Assembly: GCA_902706205.1 (NCBI GenBank)
Contig: CACSKA010000005.1
Location: 186,001 to 250,000, forward strand
Source: Chryseobacterium sp. 18061
GTDB taxonomy: Bacteria > Pseudomonadota > Gammaproteobacteria > Enterobacterales > Enterobacteriaceae
Length of the DNA stretch: 64,000 nucleotides
Direction of reading: 5' to 3'
In this document: piece after piece, positions 17,561 to 28,079 of the stretch
Layout: each line of letters begins with the position of its first letter
Position numbering within the stretch: position 1 is the stretch's first letter
Notes under the pieces: generated by a model
What the model was told of the DNA's origin: nothing
Databases searched by the model: none
The model's input: the letters and a program-made list of their open reading frames with translations, nothing else
Position numbers and translations under genes: made by a program

Positions 17561-20122
17561 ATGACCACACTTGAAAATTTCGAAGCCCACACGCCAATGA
17601 TGCAGCAGTACCTGAAGCTGAAAGCTCAGCATCCGGAAATTCTGCTGTTTTACCGTATGGGCGATTTTTACGAGTTGTTTTATGACGACGCCAAACGCGC
17701 TTCGCAGCTGCTTGATATTTCGCTAACCAAGCGCGGTGCTTCAGCGGGTGAGCCGATCCCGATGGCGGGCGTTCCGTACCACGCTGTCGAAAACTATCTC
17801 GCAAAGCTTGTTAATCTGGGTGAATCTGCCGCCATCTGCGAGCAGGTTGGCGACCCGGCTACCAGCAAAGGTCCCGTAGAGCGTAAAGTTGTGCGCATCG
17901 TGACACCGGGTACCATCAGCGATGAAGCGCTGTTGCAGGAGCGTCAGGATAATCTGCTGGCTGCTATCTGGCAGGACGCAAAAGGCTACGGCTTCGCCAC
18001 AATGGATATCAGTTCCGGGCGTTTTCGCCTGAGTGAACCAGCAGACCGTGAAACGATGGCCGCCGAACTGCAGCGTACCAACCCAGCCGAGTTGCTGTAC
18101 GCCGAAGATTTTGCCGAAACGGCGCTGATTGAAGGCCGTCGTGGCCTTCGCCGTCGCCCGCTGTGGGAGTTCGAAATTGACACCGCGCGCCAGCAGCTGA
18201 ATTTGCAATTTGGCACCCGTGACCTGGTCGGTTTTGGTGTGGAAAATGCACCACGTGGCCTGTGTGCTGCGGGCTGTTTGCTGCAATACGTCAAAGATAC
18301 GCAGCGCACATCCCTGCCGCACATTCGATCCATCACCATGGAACGCCAGCAGGACAGCATCATTATGGATGCGGCCACCCGCCGCAATCTGGAGATAACC
18401 CAGAACCTGGCAGGCGGTATCGAAAACACACTGGCAGCGGTACTCGACCGTACCGTCACGCCGATGGGTAGCCGCATGCTGAAGCGCTGGCTGCATATGC
18501 CGGTGCGTGATACGCAGGTATTGACCGAACGTCAGCAAACTTTAGGGGCATTGCAGGATCGCTGCGATGAACTGCAGCCGGTGCTGCGTCAGGTTGGCGA
18601 TCTGGAACGTATTCTGGCTCGCCTGGCATTACGCACTGCACGTCCGCGTGATCTCGCGAGAATGCGCCACGCCTTCCAGCAGCTTCCTGAACTACGCGAA
18701 CAGCTTGCGAACGTCGACAGCGCACCCGTGCAAAAACTGCGCGAAACGATGGGTGAATTTACCGAACTGCGCGAACTGCTTGAACAGGCAATCATCGATG
18801 CCCCACCGGTGCTGGTCCGCGACGGCGGCGTAATTGCACCGGGTTATAACGCCGAGCTCGACGAGTGGCGCGCACTGGCCGATGGCGCAACCGACTATCT
18901 TGATAAGCTTGAGATCCGCGAGCGTGAACGTCTGGGCCTTGATACCCTGAAAGTCGGCTACAACGCCGTGCATGGTTACTACATCCAAATCAGCCGCGGC
19001 CAAAGTCATATGGCACCTATCCATTACGTTCGCCGCCAGACGCTGAAAAACGCTGAACGCTACATCATTCCAGAACTGAAAGTGTACGAAGACAAAGTTC
19101 TGACATCGAAAGGCAAAGCCCTGGCACTCGAAAAACAGATGTACGACGAGCTGTTCGACCTGCTGCTGCCGCATCTGGCGGACCTACAACAGAGTGCCGC
19201 GGCGCTGGCTGAACTCGACGTGTTGGTAAACCTGGCCGAGCGTGCATATACCCTGAATTACACCTGCCCAACCTTCACCGATAAGCCAGGCATTCGCATC
19301 ACCGAAGGTCGTCATCCGGTTGTCGAGCAGGTGCTGAATGAGCCGTTTATTGCCAACCCCCTGACGTTGTCTCCTCAGCGTCGAATGCTGATCATTACCG
19401 GTCCAAACATGGGCGGTAAAAGTACCTATATGCGCCAGACTGCACTGATTGCACTGCTGGCGTACATTGGCAGCTACGTTCCGGCACAGAAGGTAGAAAT
19501 AGGCCCGATCGACCGGATCTTCACTCGCGTTGGCGCGGCGGACGATCTGGCCAGTGGTCGCTCGACGTTCATGGTTGAAATGACAGAAACCGCCAATATT
19601 CTGCATAACGCCACCGAGCAAAGTCTGGTACTAATGGATGAAATTGGCCGCGGCACCTCGACCTACGACGGACTGTCACTGGCGTGGGCGTGCGCCGAAA
19701 GCCTGGCTAATCGCATCAAAGCCATGACGCTGTTTGCCACCCATTACTTCGAGCTGACGCAACTGCCGGAGAAAATGGAAGGCGTAGCTAACGTCCATCT
19801 CGACGCACTGGAGCACGGTGACACCATCGCCTTTATGCACAGCGTGCAGGACGGTGCGGCCAGTAAGAGCTATGGCCTGGCGGTTGCCGCACTGGCTGGC
19901 GTGCCGAAAGACGTGATTAAGCGTGCGCGGCAGAAACTGCGCGAGCTGGAAAGCCTCTCTCCAAATGCGGGTGCGACTCAGGTCGACGGCACGCAGATGT
20001 CACTGCTTTCAGTGCCGGAAGAAACGTCGCCTGCCGTTGACGCGCTGGAGAATCTCGACCCGGATTCACTCTCTCCGCGCCAGGCGTTGGAGTGGATTTA
20101 CCGTCTGAAAAATCTGGTGTAA
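17561..20122 (+). CDS. mutS: DNA mismatch repair ATPase MutS
   Basis: Mismatch recognition protein, 853 residues, the same length as E. coli MutS. The mismatch-inserting Phe-x-Glu motif is at residues 36-38 (GDFYELF). The ABC-type ATPase domain has Walker [10 protein letters not shown] at about 614-622, Walker [10 protein letters not shown] at about 693, and a C-terminal tetramerisation tail after 800. Long in-frame upstream sequence exists, but the ATG at 17561 gives the family N-terminus. A 151-bp gap follows the SymE-like gene and contains the mutS promoter region. Confidence 0.98.
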   Translation: MTTLENFEAHTPMMQQYLKLKAQHPEILLFYRMGDFYELFYDDAKRASQLLDISLTKRGASAGEPIPMAGVPYHAVENYLAKLVNLGESAAICEQVGDPATSKGPVERKVVRIVTPGTISDEALLQERQDNLLAAIWQDAKGYGFATMDISSGRFRLSEPADRETMAAELQRTNPAELLYAEDFAETALIEGRRGLRRRPLWEFEIDTARQQLNLQFGTRDLVGFGVENAPRGLCAAGCLLQYVKDTQRTSLPHIRSITMERQQDSIIMDAATRRNLEITQNLAGGIENTLAAVLDRTVTPMGSRMLKRWLHMPVRDTQVLTERQQTLGALQDRCDELQPVLRQVGDLERILARLALRTARPRDLARMRHAFQQLPELREQLANVDSAPVQKLRETMGEFTELRELLEQAIIDAPPVLVRDGGVIAPGYNAELDEWRALADGATDYLDKLEIRERERLGLDTLKVGYNAVHGYYIQISRGQSHMAPIHYVRRQTLKNAERYIIPELKVYEDKVLTSKGKALALEKQMYDELFDLLLPHLADLQQSAAALAELDVLVNLAERAYTLNYTCPTFTDKPGIRITEGRHPVVEQVLNEPFIANPLTLSPQRRMLIITGPNMGGKSTYMRQTALIALLAYIGSYVPAQKVEIGPIDRIFTRVGAADDLASGRSTFMVEMTETANILHNATEQSLVLMDEIGRGTSTYDGLSLAWACAESLANRIKAMTLFATHYFELTQLPEKMEGVANVHLDALEHGDTIAFMHSVQDGAASKSYGLAVAALAGVPKDVIKRARQKLRELESLSPNAGATQVDGTQMSLLSVPEETSPAVDALENLDPDSLSPRQALEWIYRLKNLV

Positions 20123-20147
20123 TCCATCAACGTGAACAAGAAAAATC

Positions 20148-20178
20148 AAAGCCGAAAGCATCATACTTTCGGCTTTTT
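20148..20178 (+). terminator. Intrinsic terminator of mutS
   Basis: Stem AAAGCCGAAAG / CTTTCGGCTTT with a 7-base loop followed by a T-rich run, 26 bases after the mutS stop. Confidence 0.9.
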
Positions 20179-20217
20179 TCTTAATAACATCGCGCTTCAT
20201 CTGCAAAAGGAATAACA

Positions 20218-20595
20218 ATGAATCCCTATATCTCAGAAATCATTGATGCCCATATCGCTATCGAAAACTGTCTTGGCCAAGGGGAAGGCGACCAGGATAC
20301 GCTTCTATCCCGCTTTAGCCGTGACTTTACGATGGTAGCACCGAGCGGTGTGAGCTTCGATCACGCCACACTGTGCAACTTTTTCCAGACACAATGTGGC
20401 GCACGTGCAGGGCTGAAAATTGTGGTCGAGAATATTGAGCTGTTGGCTGAATGGTCAGAAGGTGCTGCACTGCGTTATACAGAAAAGCAAACCCTGCCAG
20501 GGCAAGCAACCACCACGCGCTGGTCGACGGTGATATTTCAACGTCAGGGAGAGAAAATAATCTGGCGTCACCTGCATGAGACTGCGCAGGTATAG
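20218..20595 (+). CDS. NTF2-like (DUF4440-type) protein
   Basis: Hypothetical cytoplasmic protein of 125 residues with no signal peptide. The pattern (N-terminal helices, RFSRDFTMVAPSG, later ALRYTEKQ and TRWSTVIFQRQGEKIIWRHLHET) resembles SnoaL/DUF4440 NTF2-like folds, small cone-shaped domains used as enzymes or ligand-binding modules. A strong AAAAGGA ribosome site precedes the ATG. It lies alone between the mutS terminator and the convergent rpoS. Function unknown. Confidence 0.75.
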   Translation: MNPYISEIIDAHIAIENCLGQGEGDQDTLLSRFSRDFTMVAPSGVSFDHATLCNFFQTQCGARAGLKIVVENIELLAEWSEGAALRYTEKQTLPGQATTTRWSTVIFQRQGEKIIWRHLHETAQV

Positions 20596-20610
20596 CGAGA
20601 CAGAAAAGAA

Positions 20611-20638
20611 AAAGGCCCGTCTTAATGACGGACCTTTC
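20611..20638. terminator. Terminator between NTF2-like gene and rpoS
   Basis: Stem AAAGGCCCGTC / GACGGACCTTT with one mismatch and a 5-base loop, flanked by A-rich and T-containing sequence on both sides. It lies between two convergent genes and probably serves both. Confidence 0.75.
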
Positions 20639-20669
20639 TGGATAGAAACTGATTTTCTCGCGGGCTGTG

Positions 20670-21662
20670 TTATTCGCGGAACAGCGCTTCGATGTTCAGA
20701 CCTTGTCCCTGCAGAATTTCACGCAGGCGACGCAGACCTTCCACCTGAATCTGACGAACGCGTTCACGAGTCAGGCCAATCTCACGACCGACATCTTCCA
20801 GCGTTGCCGCTTCATACCCCAGTAAACCGAATCGACGTGCCAGCACTTCACGCTGTTTGGCATTCAGTTCGAACAGCCATTTGACGATGCTTTGTTTCAT
20901 ATCATCGTCCTGCGTGGTGTCTTCCGGGCCGTTATCTTTTTCATCGGCCAGGATGTCCAGCAGCGCTTTTTCAGAATCGCCACCAAGTGGGGTGTCGACT
21001 GAGGTGATGCGCTCGTTGAGACGCAGCATACGGCTTACGTCATCAACCGGTCTGTCCAGCTGCTCAGCAATCTCTTCTGCACTCGGCTCGTGATCTAACT
21101 TGTGGGATAACTCACGCGCGGTACGCAGATAAACGTTGAGCTCTTTGACGATATGGATTGGCAGACGAATCGTACGGGTTTGGTTCATGATTGCCCGTTC
21201 AATGGTCTGACGAATCCACCAGGTTGCATAGGTCGAGAAACGGAATCCGCGCTCAGGGTCGAATTTTTCGACAGCACGAATCAGCCCCAGATTGCCCTCT
21301 TCAATCAAGTCCAGCAAAGCCAGACCACGATTGCTGTAACGGCGAGCAATTTTAACCACCAGACGTAAGTTACTTTCAATCATCCGGCGGCGGGACGCAA
21401 CGTCACCACGCAACGCACGTCGTGCGAAATAGACTTCCTCTTCGGCTGTTAACAGTGGAGAGTAACCAATCTCCCCAAGGTAAAGCTGAGTCGCATCCAA
21501 CACACGCTGTGTAGCCCCCTGCGATAACAGCTCTTCCTCAGCCACTTCGTTTTCACTGGGTTCCTCTTCTACTAAGACTTTCTCATCGAAAGTCTCTGCT
21601 CCGTTCTCATCAAATTCCGCGTCTTCATTTAAATCATGAACTTTCAGCGTATTCTGACTCAT
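20670..21662 (-). CDS. rpoS: RNA polymerase sigma factor RpoS (sigma-38)
   Basis: General stress and stationary-phase sigma factor, 330 residues as in E. coli. After an acidic region 1.1 come region 1.2, region 2 ([37 protein letters not shown]), region 3 and region 4 with its helix-turn-helix ([20 protein letters not shown]). The start at 21662 gives [11 protein letters not shown]. As in relatives, the main promoter and the long structured leader bound by small RNAs should lie inside nlpD, 58 bases upstream of the ATG and further. Confidence 0.98.
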   Translation of the reverse strand: MSQNTLKVHDLNEDAEFDENGAETFDEKVLVEEEPSENEVAEEELLSQGATQRVLDATQLYLGEIGYSPLLTAEEEVYFARRALRGDVASRRRMIESNLRLVVKIARRYSNRGLALLDLIEEGNLGLIRAVEKFDPERGFRFSTYATWWIRQTIERAIMNQTRTIRLPIHIVKELNVYLRTARELSHKLDHEPSAEEIAEQLDRPVDDVSRMLRLNERITSVDTPLGGDSEKALLDILADEKDNGPEDTTQDDDMKQSIVKWLFELNAKQREVLARRFGLLGYEAATLEDVGREIGLTRERVRQIQVEGLRRLREILQGQGLNIEALFRE

Positions 21663-21720
21663 AAGGTGGCTCCTACCCGTGATCCCTGGACGAAACACAC
21701 CTTACGGTTGTTTCGCCAAA

Positions 21721-22884
21721 TTATCGCTGCGGCAAATACTGCAGCGGGTTGACGGATTTCCCCTTGTAACGAATTTCAAAATGCAAGCGTGTTGAACTGG
21801 TTCCGGTGCTACCCATGGTAGCGATTTTCTGCCCCGCCTTCACTTCTTGTTGTTCCCGGACCAGCATTGTATCGTTATGGGCGTAGGCGCTCAGGTAATC
21901 ATCGTTGTGTTTGATGATAATAAGATTACCGTAACCGCGCAGTGCGTTACCGGCATAGACGACGCGTCCATCTCCGGTCGCGACGATAGCCTGTCCTTTA
22001 CTGCCTGCAATATCGATACCTTTGTTGCCGCCGTCGCCGCCACTAAAGTTTTCGATGATTTTGCCGTCAGTCGGCCAGCGCCAGGAAGAGATCGGCGAAC
22101 TGGTAGACGTACTGCTTGCAGTCGGTTGGGCAGTGCTCGCAACGGGTGCCGTAACAGGCGCTGTGACCGTAGTCGCAGGCTGGTTGTTAGGCAACATTTT
22201 GTTAGCACTTTGTTCACCTGAATCCTCAGAATACGTAATTGTCTGTTGAGACGCAACCACTGCGGAGGAATTTTGTGCAGGTTTTGAGGTTAACCCAGTC
22301 GAAGCGGTGCTGGCCTGCTCGCTCGCCTGCGCTACAGCGTTATTCCCGGTGATTGGCTCCCCGGAAGCATTACCCACCTGCAGAACCTGACCGACATTCA
22401 AACCGTACGGTGCAGCGACATTGTTACGCTGCGCCAGGTCGCGGAAATCGTTCCCGGTAACCCACGCAATATAGAACAGAGTGTCGCCGCGCTTCACGGT
22501 ATAGGTGCTGCCACCGGCGTAGCTGCCTTTTGGAATGTCACCGTATTTGCGGTTGTAGACAATATGTCCGTCAACAACCTGCACCGGTTGCTGTGAAGCC
22601 ACTGGCTGAGCGCTTTGAATTTGCGGCTGAGCAGGTGCGGTCTGAACCGGCGCAGTTACCGGCGCGGTTTGTACCGGCTGCGGTTGCGGAGCCGTCTGAG
22701 GCGCGCTGCTCATGGACGACTGTGGCGTAATTAACATTCCGGAATCGGTACTGGACGACGAACCGCCCACGGAACTGACCGGAGCAGGCGCATTGCTGGT
22801 CGTCGTGCATCCTGCCAGCCAAAGTGAAACCAGTGATAAAGCCGCAACGCGACTAACGGTGAATTTTGGGCTTCCCGCGCTCAT
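21721..22884 (-). CDS. nlpD: Murein hydrolase activator lipoprotein NlpD
   Basis: Outer-membrane lipoprotein that activates amidase AmiC at the division septum; 387 residues (E. coli 379). The signal peptide ends in a lipobox LAGC (Cys about residue 26). A Pro/Gln/Ala/Ser-rich linker precedes a LysM domain (about 125-170, [17 protein letters not shown]), then a second low-complexity linker. The C-terminal LytM/M23-like domain (about 280-385) lacks the catalytic zinc ligands: GIDI is preceded by Lys instead of His-Arg, and the HxH motif reads Arg-Leu-His. It is therefore an activator and not an enzyme, as known for the family. The gene carries the rpoS promoter. Confidence 0.96.
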   Translation of the reverse strand: MSAGSPKFTVSRVAALSLVSLWLAGCTTTSNAPAPVSSVGGSSSSTDSGMLITPQSSMSSAPQTAPQPQPVQTAPVTAPVQTAPAQPQIQSAQPVASQQPVQVVDGHIVYNRKYGDIPKGSYAGGSTYTVKRGDTLFYIAWVTGNDFRDLAQRNNVAAPYGLNVGQVLQVGNASGEPITGNNAVAQASEQASTASTGLTSKPAQNSSAVVASQQTITYSEDSGEQSANKMLPNNQPATTVTAPVTAPVASTAQPTASSTSTSSPISSWRWPTDGKIIENFSGGDGGNKGIDIAGSKGQAIVATGDGRVVYAGNALRGYGNLIIIKHNDDYLSAYAHNDTMLVREQQEVKAGQKIATMGSTGTSSTRLHFEIRYKGKSVNPLQYLPQR

Positions 22885-23011
22885 TTATCCCCCAGGAATA
22901 TGTTAACTGCCAGTGACTTAAAAACCGTGAAAGGCGACGGTAAATCACACAAAAAAAGTGTGCTCACCCTACGCCAAAAGACGCGTCGAAAGAAACAGGA
23001 AAACTCCTGTA

Positions 23012-23638
23012 TTACGCCAGTTCACCTTTGACCAAAGGCACAAAGCGAACCGCTTCCACAGTATCGATGATAAATTCGTCTCCCCGCCGACGAACACGTT
23101 TAAGAACCTGGTGTTCCTCACCCACGGGTAAAACGAGAATGCCGCCCTCATCCAGCTGCGACATGAGTGCCGCCGGAATTTCCTGCGGCGCTGCCGTGAC
23201 AATAATGGCATCAAATGGCGCTCTTGCATGCCATCCTTGCCATCCATCACCGTGGCGAGTTGAAACATTATGTAAATCAAGCTGCTTGAGACGACGTCGC
23301 GCATGCCATTGCAGGCTTTTGATTCGCTCAACGGAACAGACGTGGTGCACCAGATGCGCAAGGATAGCGGTCTGATAGCCAGAACCGGTGCCGATTTCCA
23401 GCACCCGTGACTCCGGCGTCAGTTCAAGCAGCTCGGTCATTCGCGCCACCATGTACGGCTGCGAGATGGTTTGCCCCTGACCGATGGGCAATGCGACGTT
23501 TTCCCACGCCTTGTGTTCAAAGGCTTCATCAATAAATTTTTCGCGCGGCACCTGAGCAATGGCATCGAGCACATGCTCGTCCAGAATGCCCTGGTTTCGC
23601 AGTTGATTGAGAAGGCTTTGCACGCGTTTGCTTACCAT
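23012..23638 (-). CDS. pcm: Protein-L-isoaspartate O-methyltransferase Pcm
   Basis: Repairs damaged proteins by methylating isoaspartyl residues with S-adenosylmethionine; 208 residues as in E. coli. The SAM-binding motif [13 protein letters not shown] is at about 81-92, and the family hallmark around [14 protein letters not shown] at about 52-65. Its start overlaps the surE end by seven bases, so the two survival genes are translated together. nlpD follows after a 127-bp gap that probably contains its own promoter. Confidence 0.97.
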   Translation of the reverse strand: MVSKRVQSLLNQLRNQGILDEHVLDAIAQVPREKFIDEAFEHKAWENVALPIGQGQTISQPYMVARMTELLELTPESRVLEIGTGSGYQTAILAHLVHHVCSVERIKSLQWHARRRLKQLDLHNVSTRHGDGWQGWHARAPFDAIIVTAAPQEIPAALMSQLDEGGILVLPVGEEHQVLKRVRRRGDEFIIDTVEAVRFVPLVKGELA

Positions 23639-24393
23639 TGCACACCGACTCCTACACGTTCCAGCCAGCCGGAGACAACCTCCTGCGCGCTGTGAGCGGT
23701 CAAATCAACGTGCAACGGCGTGACAGAAACGTAGCCTTCATCCACTGCGGCAAAATCCGTATCCGGTCCGGCGTCACATTTATCGCCCGGCGGCCCAATC
23801 CAGTAAAGTGTGTTACCGCGCGGATCTTCCTGCGGGATAACGGTATCGGCCGGATGACGACTGCCGCAGCGTGTCACGCGGATACCTTTGATCTCCGAAA
23901 GTGGAAGGTCCGGCACGTTGATATTAAGGATACGTCCGGTGCGCAACGGCTCACGGGCAAGCGCTCTCAGAATGGAACAGGTCACCGCCGCTGCGGTGTC
24001 GTAATGCTTATGCCCATTCAACGAAACGGCGAGCGCAGGAAAACCGAGATGACGGCCTTCCATCGCCGCAGCTACCGTGCCGGAGTAAATCACGTCATCA
24101 CCCAAGTTTGGCCCGGCGTTAATGCCGGAAACGACCACATCGGGACGTGGACGCATCAGGGTATTCACGCCGAGGAAAACACAATCCGTTGGAGTTCCCA
24201 TCTGCACGGAGATGTCGCCATTTTCCAGAGTGAAAGTACGGAGAGAAGATTCCAGGGTCAGAGAATTAGACGCCCCACTGCGGTTACGATCGGGTGCAAC
24301 AACCTGAACCTCGGCAAACTCGCGCAAGGCCTTCGCCAGGGTTTGGATCCCCGGCGCGTAGATCCCGTCATCGTTACTCAGCAATATTCGCAT
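23632..24393 (-). CDS. surE: 5'/3'-nucleotidase SurE
   Basis: Metal-dependent nucleoside monophosphatase and exopolyphosphatase, 253 residues as in E. coli. The N-terminus RILLSNDDG holds the paired Asp metal ligands, with further family motifs [12 protein letters not shown] (about 91-102) and [11 protein letters not shown]. The ATG at 24393 is chosen over the in-frame codons just upstream because it gives the exact family N-terminus. It overlaps truD by 20 bases and pcm by 7. Confidence 0.97.
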   Translation of the reverse strand: MRILLSNDDGIYAPGIQTLAKALREFAEVQVVAPDRNRSGASNSLTLESSLRTFTLENGDISVQMGTPTDCVFLGVNTLMRPRPDVVVSGINAGPNLGDDVIYSGTVAAAMEGRHLGFPALAVSLNGHKHYDTAAAVTCSILRALAREPLRTGRILNINVPDLPLSEIKGIRVTRCGSRHPADTVIPQEDPRGNTLYWIGPPGDKCDAGPDTDFAAVDEGYVSVTPLHVDLTAHSAQEVVSGWLERVGVGVQW

Positions 24394-25423
24394 AATCACC
24401 TGTTGTGTTGATAAGTTCCCTTACAACACTGGTGGCAAAACTGCCTGCAGGCAGCCAGAAACGTACCTCGACGGTAACGTCATCCCACCAGTTCCAGCTC
24501 ATCTGTTGCGGGTAGAGAAGCATTGCACGGCGCGCAGCCTCGACTTTTTCGCGCAGCAATAACGACTGCAGCTGCGTTTCTTCCGCCAGCGTCTGCTGTT
24601 CAAATTCCAGGGCCGCACGCTGCGTTCCCCAGTCACCGCTGCCCGGCAGCGATGCAGTAATCATGAGCTCACGATGATCAACGCGGGACTGAAGCTCGGG
24701 CATCTCTTCATCCGTTGCCACAAACCAGCTGCCGCGTCCCGCTAATTGTAGCGCATCGCCGTCAACAACTTGATTAAAGTCCGGTTTTTTTAAACGTTCA
24801 CTCACCAGCTGATTAAACAACGCACTGCGGGCTGCAGACAACCAAAAACTGCGTTTATTACGATCTCGCACCGGCGAATCGTTCTGTGCCCAGCGCAGCG
24901 CGCCAAGCAGATTACTGCCGCCAAGACCGAAACGCTGCGCGCCAAAATAGTTCGGCACGCCCTTTTCGGTAATGGCTTGCAGACGTGCTTCCGCGTCCTC
25001 GCGATCGCTGACTTCACGCAGCATCAGGGTAAATGCGTTACCTTTCAGCGCCCCGAGGCGCAGCTTGCGTTTATGGCGCGCGTACTCCAGTACCTGGCAG
25101 CCTTCCAGTTCAAATTTGCTTAAATCCGGCATCTCTTTGCCCGGCAAACGGACGCACAGCCACTGTTCGGTAACGGCGTGTTTATCCTTTTGCCCGGCAA
25201 AACTCACTTCACGGGCGTGCACTTTGAGGAATTTCGCCAGCGCATCGGCCACAAAACGGGTATTGCAGCCGTTTTTCAGGATGCGAACCAACAGCTGTTC
25301 ACCTTCACCGTCCGGTGAAAAGCCCAGATCTTCGACCACCAGAAAATCTTCCGGATTGGCTTTCAGTAACCCCTGCCCCTGCGGTTTACCGTGCAGGTAA
25401 GTCAGCTCATTAAACATTATCAT
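24374..25423 (-). CDS. truD: tRNA pseudouridine(13) synthase TruD
   Basis: Makes pseudouridine 13 in tRNA-Glu; 349 residues as in E. coli. The catalytic Asp is in [13 protein letters not shown] (about residues 75-87), and the TruD motif NYFGAQRFG is at about 155. The start overlaps ispF by four bases (ATGA) and the end overlaps surE. Confidence 0.97.
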   Translation of the reverse strand: MIMFNELTYLHGKPQGQGLLKANPEDFLVVEDLGFSPDGEGEQLLVRILKNGCNTRFVADALAKFLKVHAREVSFAGQKDKHAVTEQWLCVRLPGKEMPDLSKFELEGCQVLEYARHKRKLRLGALKGNAFTLMLREVSDREDAEARLQAITEKGVPNYFGAQRFGLGGSNLLGALRWAQNDSPVRDRNKRSFWLSAARSALFNQLVSERLKKPDFNQVVDGDALQLAGRGSWFVATDEEMPELQSRVDHRELMITASLPGSGDWGTQRAALEFEQQTLAEETQLQSLLLREKVEAARRAMLLYPQQMSWNWWDDVTVEVRFWLPAGSFATSVVRELINTTGDYANIAE

Positions 25424-25899
25424 GGGCGAGCCTTGTGCAGCAGTGCCACGGCCTCGCAGGCAATCCCTTCCCCGCGACCGGTAAAGCCGAGCTTTTCGGT
25501 GGTGGTGGCTTTCACATTGACGTCATCCATGTGACAGCCCAAATCTTCCGCGATAAATACACGCATCTGTGGGATGTGCGGCAGCATTTTTGGCGCCTGC
25601 GCGATGATAGTCACGTCGACGTTGCCGAGCGTGTAGCCTTTGGCCTGAATACGACGCCAGGCTTCACGCAGCAGTTCGCGGCTGTCTGCGCCTTTGAAGG
25701 CCGGATCGGTGTCCGGGAACAGTTTGCCGATGTCGCCCATCGCAGCTGCTCCGAGCAGAGCGTCCGTCAACGCATGCAGCGCGACGTCGCCATCGGAGTG
25801 AGCCAGCAGGCCTTTTTCGTAAGGCACGCGCACGCCGCCAATGATAATCGGGCCAACGCCACCGAAAGCATGTACGTCAAAACCGTGTCCAATTCGCAT
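25420..25899 (-). CDS. ispF: 2-C-methyl-D-erythritol 2,4-cyclodiphosphate synthase IspF
   Basis: Zinc enzyme of the MEP isoprenoid pathway, 159 residues as in E. coli. Metal ligands Asp8 and His10 (GHGFDVH) and His42 (LAHSDGD) are present, with the [15 protein letters not shown] nucleotide-binding segment near 132. The ATG at 25899 overlaps the ispD stop by one base (TAATG). It acts two steps after IspD. Confidence 0.98.
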   Translation of the reverse strand: MRIGHGFDVHAFGGVGPIIIGGVRVPYEKGLLAHSDGDVALHALTDALLGAAAMGDIGKLFPDTDPAFKGADSRELLREAWRRIQAKGYTLGNVDVTIIAQAPKMLPHIPQMRVFIAEDLGCHMDDVNVKATTTEKLGFTGRGEGIACEAVALLHKARP

Positions 25900-26609
25900 T
25901 ATGCCTGCTCCTGAAATCCGCAATGAGTGAGGTAAAATTCTGCCAACGCCAGGTCTTCCGGGCGAGTCACTTTGATATTATCAGCCCGTCCGGCAACAAG
26001 CTGTGGATGGAAGCCACAATATTCCAGCGCCGATGCTTCATCGGTCACCGTCGCGCCTTCGTTGAGCGCCCGCGTCAGGCAGTCAAAAAGGAGTTCGCGC
26101 GGGAAGAATTGCGGCGTCAGCGCGTGCCAGAGGTCGTTTCGGTCAACGGTATGGGCAATCGCCGTTTTACCCGGCTCGGCGCGCTTCATGGTATCGCGCA
26201 CCGGTGCTGCCAAAATCCCACCCACGCGGCTGGTTTCGCTTAGCGCCATCAGGTTCGCTAAATCATCCTGATGCAAACACGGCCGCGCCGCATCGTGCAC
26301 CAGCACCCACTGCGCTTCACCAGCCTCTTTCAGGCCAGCCAGCACGGAATCGGCACGCTCGGCGCCACCTTCAACGACGGTGATTTGTGGATGGTTAGCG
26401 AGCGGGAGCTGCTGAAAGCGGGCGTCACCGTCGCTGATGGCGATAATGACGCGTTCAACCCGCGGGTGCGCCAGCAAAGCGCCGACCGCGTGTTCGAGAA
26501 TCGTTTTGTTACCGATTGAGAGATATTGCTTCGGGCATTCCGTTTGCATACGGCGGCCAAATCCGGCTGCCGGCACCACGGCGCAAACGCCCGGAAAAGT
26601 GGCTGCCAT
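25899..26609 (-). CDS. ispD: MEP cytidylyltransferase IspD
   Basis: Transfers CMP to methylerythritol phosphate, 236 residues as in E. coli. The nucleotidyltransferase loop [16 protein letters not shown] is at about 14-29 (Arg20 and Lys27 of the active site), with [10 protein letters not shown] at about 101-110. It lies 20 bases after ftsB and overlaps ispF. Confidence 0.98.
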   Translation of the reverse strand: MAATFPGVCAVVPAAGFGRRMQTECPKQYLSIGNKTILEHAVGALLAHPRVERVIIAISDGDARFQQLPLANHPQITVVEGGAERADSVLAGLKEAGEAQWVLVHDAARPCLHQDDLANLMALSETSRVGGILAAPVRDTMKRAEPGKTAIAHTVDRNDLWHALTPQFFPRELLFDCLTRALNEGATVTDEASALEYCGFHPQLVAGRADNIKVTRPEDLALAEFYLTHCGFQEQA

Positions 26610-26629
26610 GCGATTATCCTGGCTTGAGT

Positions 26630-26953
26630 TTATTGATTGTTCTGCCGCGACCCCTGATTCTGCCCTTGATTGCGTTTAGACGCATCCGGCACCAGACGAT
26701 AAAATGTTTCGCCCGGTCGAGTCATGCTGAGTTCGTTGCGAGCGCGTTCTTCGATAGCTTCCTGACCGCCGTTGAGATCGTCAATTTCGGCGAAAAGCTG
26801 ATCGTTGCGCGCTTTAAGTTTGCCGTTTGTTGCCTGCTGAGCCGCCACGTCATCGTTGACGCGACTGTAGTCATGAAGACCGTTCTTGCCGAACCACAGC
26901 GAGTACTGTAGCCAGACCAGCAATGCCAGCAACAGCAGCGTTAATTTACCCAT
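26630..26953 (-). CDS. ftsB: Cell division protein FtsB
   Basis: Bitopic divisome protein, 107 residues (E. coli 103). A short cytoplasmic N-terminus and a transmembrane helix (about residues 4-21) are followed by a periplasmic coiled coil (about 30-75) that binds FtsL and FtsQ. The tail is Gln/Asn-rich. First gene of the ftsB-ispD-ispF-truD-surE-pcm run. Confidence 0.97.
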   Translation of the reverse strand: MGKLTLLLLALLVWLQYSLWFGKNGLHDYSRVNDDVAAQQATNGKLKARNDQLFAEIDDLNGGQEAIEERARNELSMTRPGETFYRLVPDASKRNQGQNQGSRQNNQ

Positions 26954-27102
26954 CCTGCCCCCTGAAAAACGGCATCATCATCCCATAACTTGCCGGAGTG
27001 CTCTACCCTGGCCTGCGGACGATGCCGCATATCGCGGGGAATGTACCACATTTTGCCCGTTGAGTCGTAGGCCTCAATAGAAACGAACGTACTTCCGCCC
27101 AC
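26941..27102 (-). CDS. Candidate small protein between ygbE and ftsB
   Basis: A 53-codon frame opening with GTG two bases after the ygbE stop and ending 13 bases inside ftsB. The translation is protein-like ([15 protein letters not shown], then [17 protein letters not shown]), with balanced composition and many aromatic and acidic residues, unlike the Arg/Ser-rich shadows elsewhere. No good ribosome site is seen; translation could be coupled to ygbE. It might instead be the ftsB leader that happens to be open. No family is recognised. Confidence 0.4.
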   Translation of the reverse strand: MGGSTFVSIEAYDSTGKMWYIPRDMRHRPQARVEHSGKLWDDDAVFQGAGWVN

Positions 27103-27104
27103 GA

Positions 27105-27431
27105 CTAACCCAGCAGCCACAGGAACAGCAGGCCAAATAGCGCCGCGACTGTTATCAGTGTCACCACAATACTGTAGAGGAGTTTGCCGTTCATCAGCGA
27201 ATGCAGCGCAATGCCGATAACGACGGAGACGGGCAGCAGCGCCAGGAAGAAAGGCCAGGTGTAGAGGAAGAAGAACAGCGTGTTGCTGCCGTAAAACAAA
27301 AAAGGAATGCCCAGCGCCAATAGCCATGCAACAAAACCCACGACCGCACCGGATAAAGACCAGGTGGTCTCTTCGGTTTCGATACTCATGGGTTCTGTAC
27401 GAGTAATGGTAATGTTCTGGGTATTGCGCAT
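27105..27431 (-). CDS. ygbE: Inner-membrane protein YgbE (DUF3561)
   Basis: Uncharacterised membrane protein of 108 residues, the length of E. coli YgbE. A hydrophilic N-terminus of about 22 residues is followed by three hydrophobic segments (about 27-45, 50-70 and 83-106). It lies between cysC and ftsB, 42 bases downstream of cysC, on the same strand. Function unknown. Confidence 0.93.
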   Translation of the reverse strand: MRNTQNITITRTEPMSIETEETTWSLSGAVVGFVAWLLALGIPFLFYGSNTLFFFLYTWPFFLALLPVSVVIGIALHSLMNGKLLYSIVVTLITVAALFGLLFLWLLG

Positions 27432-27473
27432 ATCAAATCCTGTTTCCTGACTAGCCGGAAGACCGGCCTGGTC

Positions 27474-28079
27474 TCAGGATCTGATAATATCGCCCTGTCT
27501 CAGCAGGTCTAATAATTGGTTAACCAAATTTGTTACCAATTGTTCGCCATCAAGATGAATTTCGGCCTTTTCCGGCGCTTCGTAAACCGAATCAATACCG
27601 GTGAAATTGCGCAGTTCACCCGCGCGGGCTTTTTTATACAGCCCCTTCGGGTCGCGGGTTTCACACACCGACAGCGGCGTGTCGACGAACACTTCCACAA
27701 ACCGACCAGCGCCGACCCTGTCACGCACCATCTGCCTTTCAGCACGGTGCGGCGAAATAAAGGCCGTCAACACCACCAGACCCGCATCTACCATCAGGTT
27801 AGCCACTTCACCTACCCGACGAATATTCTCTTTACGTTCGTCATCGCTGAAGCCCAAATCGCTGCACAGGCCGTGGCGAACGTTATCGCCATCCAGCAAA
27901 TAGGTGCTGACGCCATGCTGATGCAGCGCCTCTTCCAGAGCGCCCGCTACCGTCGATTTACCTGAGCCCGAAAGCCCGGTAAACCACAGCACAACCCCAC
28001 GGTGACCGTGGAGTTGTTCGCGCTGCTCTTGCGTTACAGGATGCGGGTGCCAGACGACGTTTTCGTCATGCTGCGCCAT
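27474..28079 (-). CDS. cysC: Adenylylsulfate kinase CysC
   Basis: Phosphorylates APS to PAPS in sulfate assimilation; 201 residues as in E. coli. P-loop GLSGSGKST is at about 35-43, with [11 protein letters not shown] near 61 and [10 protein letters not shown] near 108. The start overlaps the cysN stop by one base (TAATG). Last enzyme of the cysG-cysD-cysN-cysC run. Confidence 0.98.
   Translation of the reverse strand: MAQHDENVVWHPHPVTQEQREQLHGHRGVVLWFTGLSGSGKSTVAGALEEALHQHGVSTYLLDGDNVRHGLCSDLGFSDDERKENIRRVGEVANLMVDAGLVVLTAFISPHRAERQMVRDRVGAGRFVEVFVDTPLSVCETRDPKGLYKKARAGELRNFTGIDSVYEAPEKAEIHLDGEQLVTNLVNQLLDLLRQGDIIRS

Noticed and set aside
22930..22970. Hairpin CACAC-A7-GTGTG between pcm and nlpD as a terminator
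   Set aside because: Stem of five pairs only and no T-run; too weak to call.
24374..24399. Alternative longer surE start at 24399
   Set aside because: The ATG at 24393 gives the conserved N-terminus [10 protein letters not shown]; the extra two codons are not conserved.
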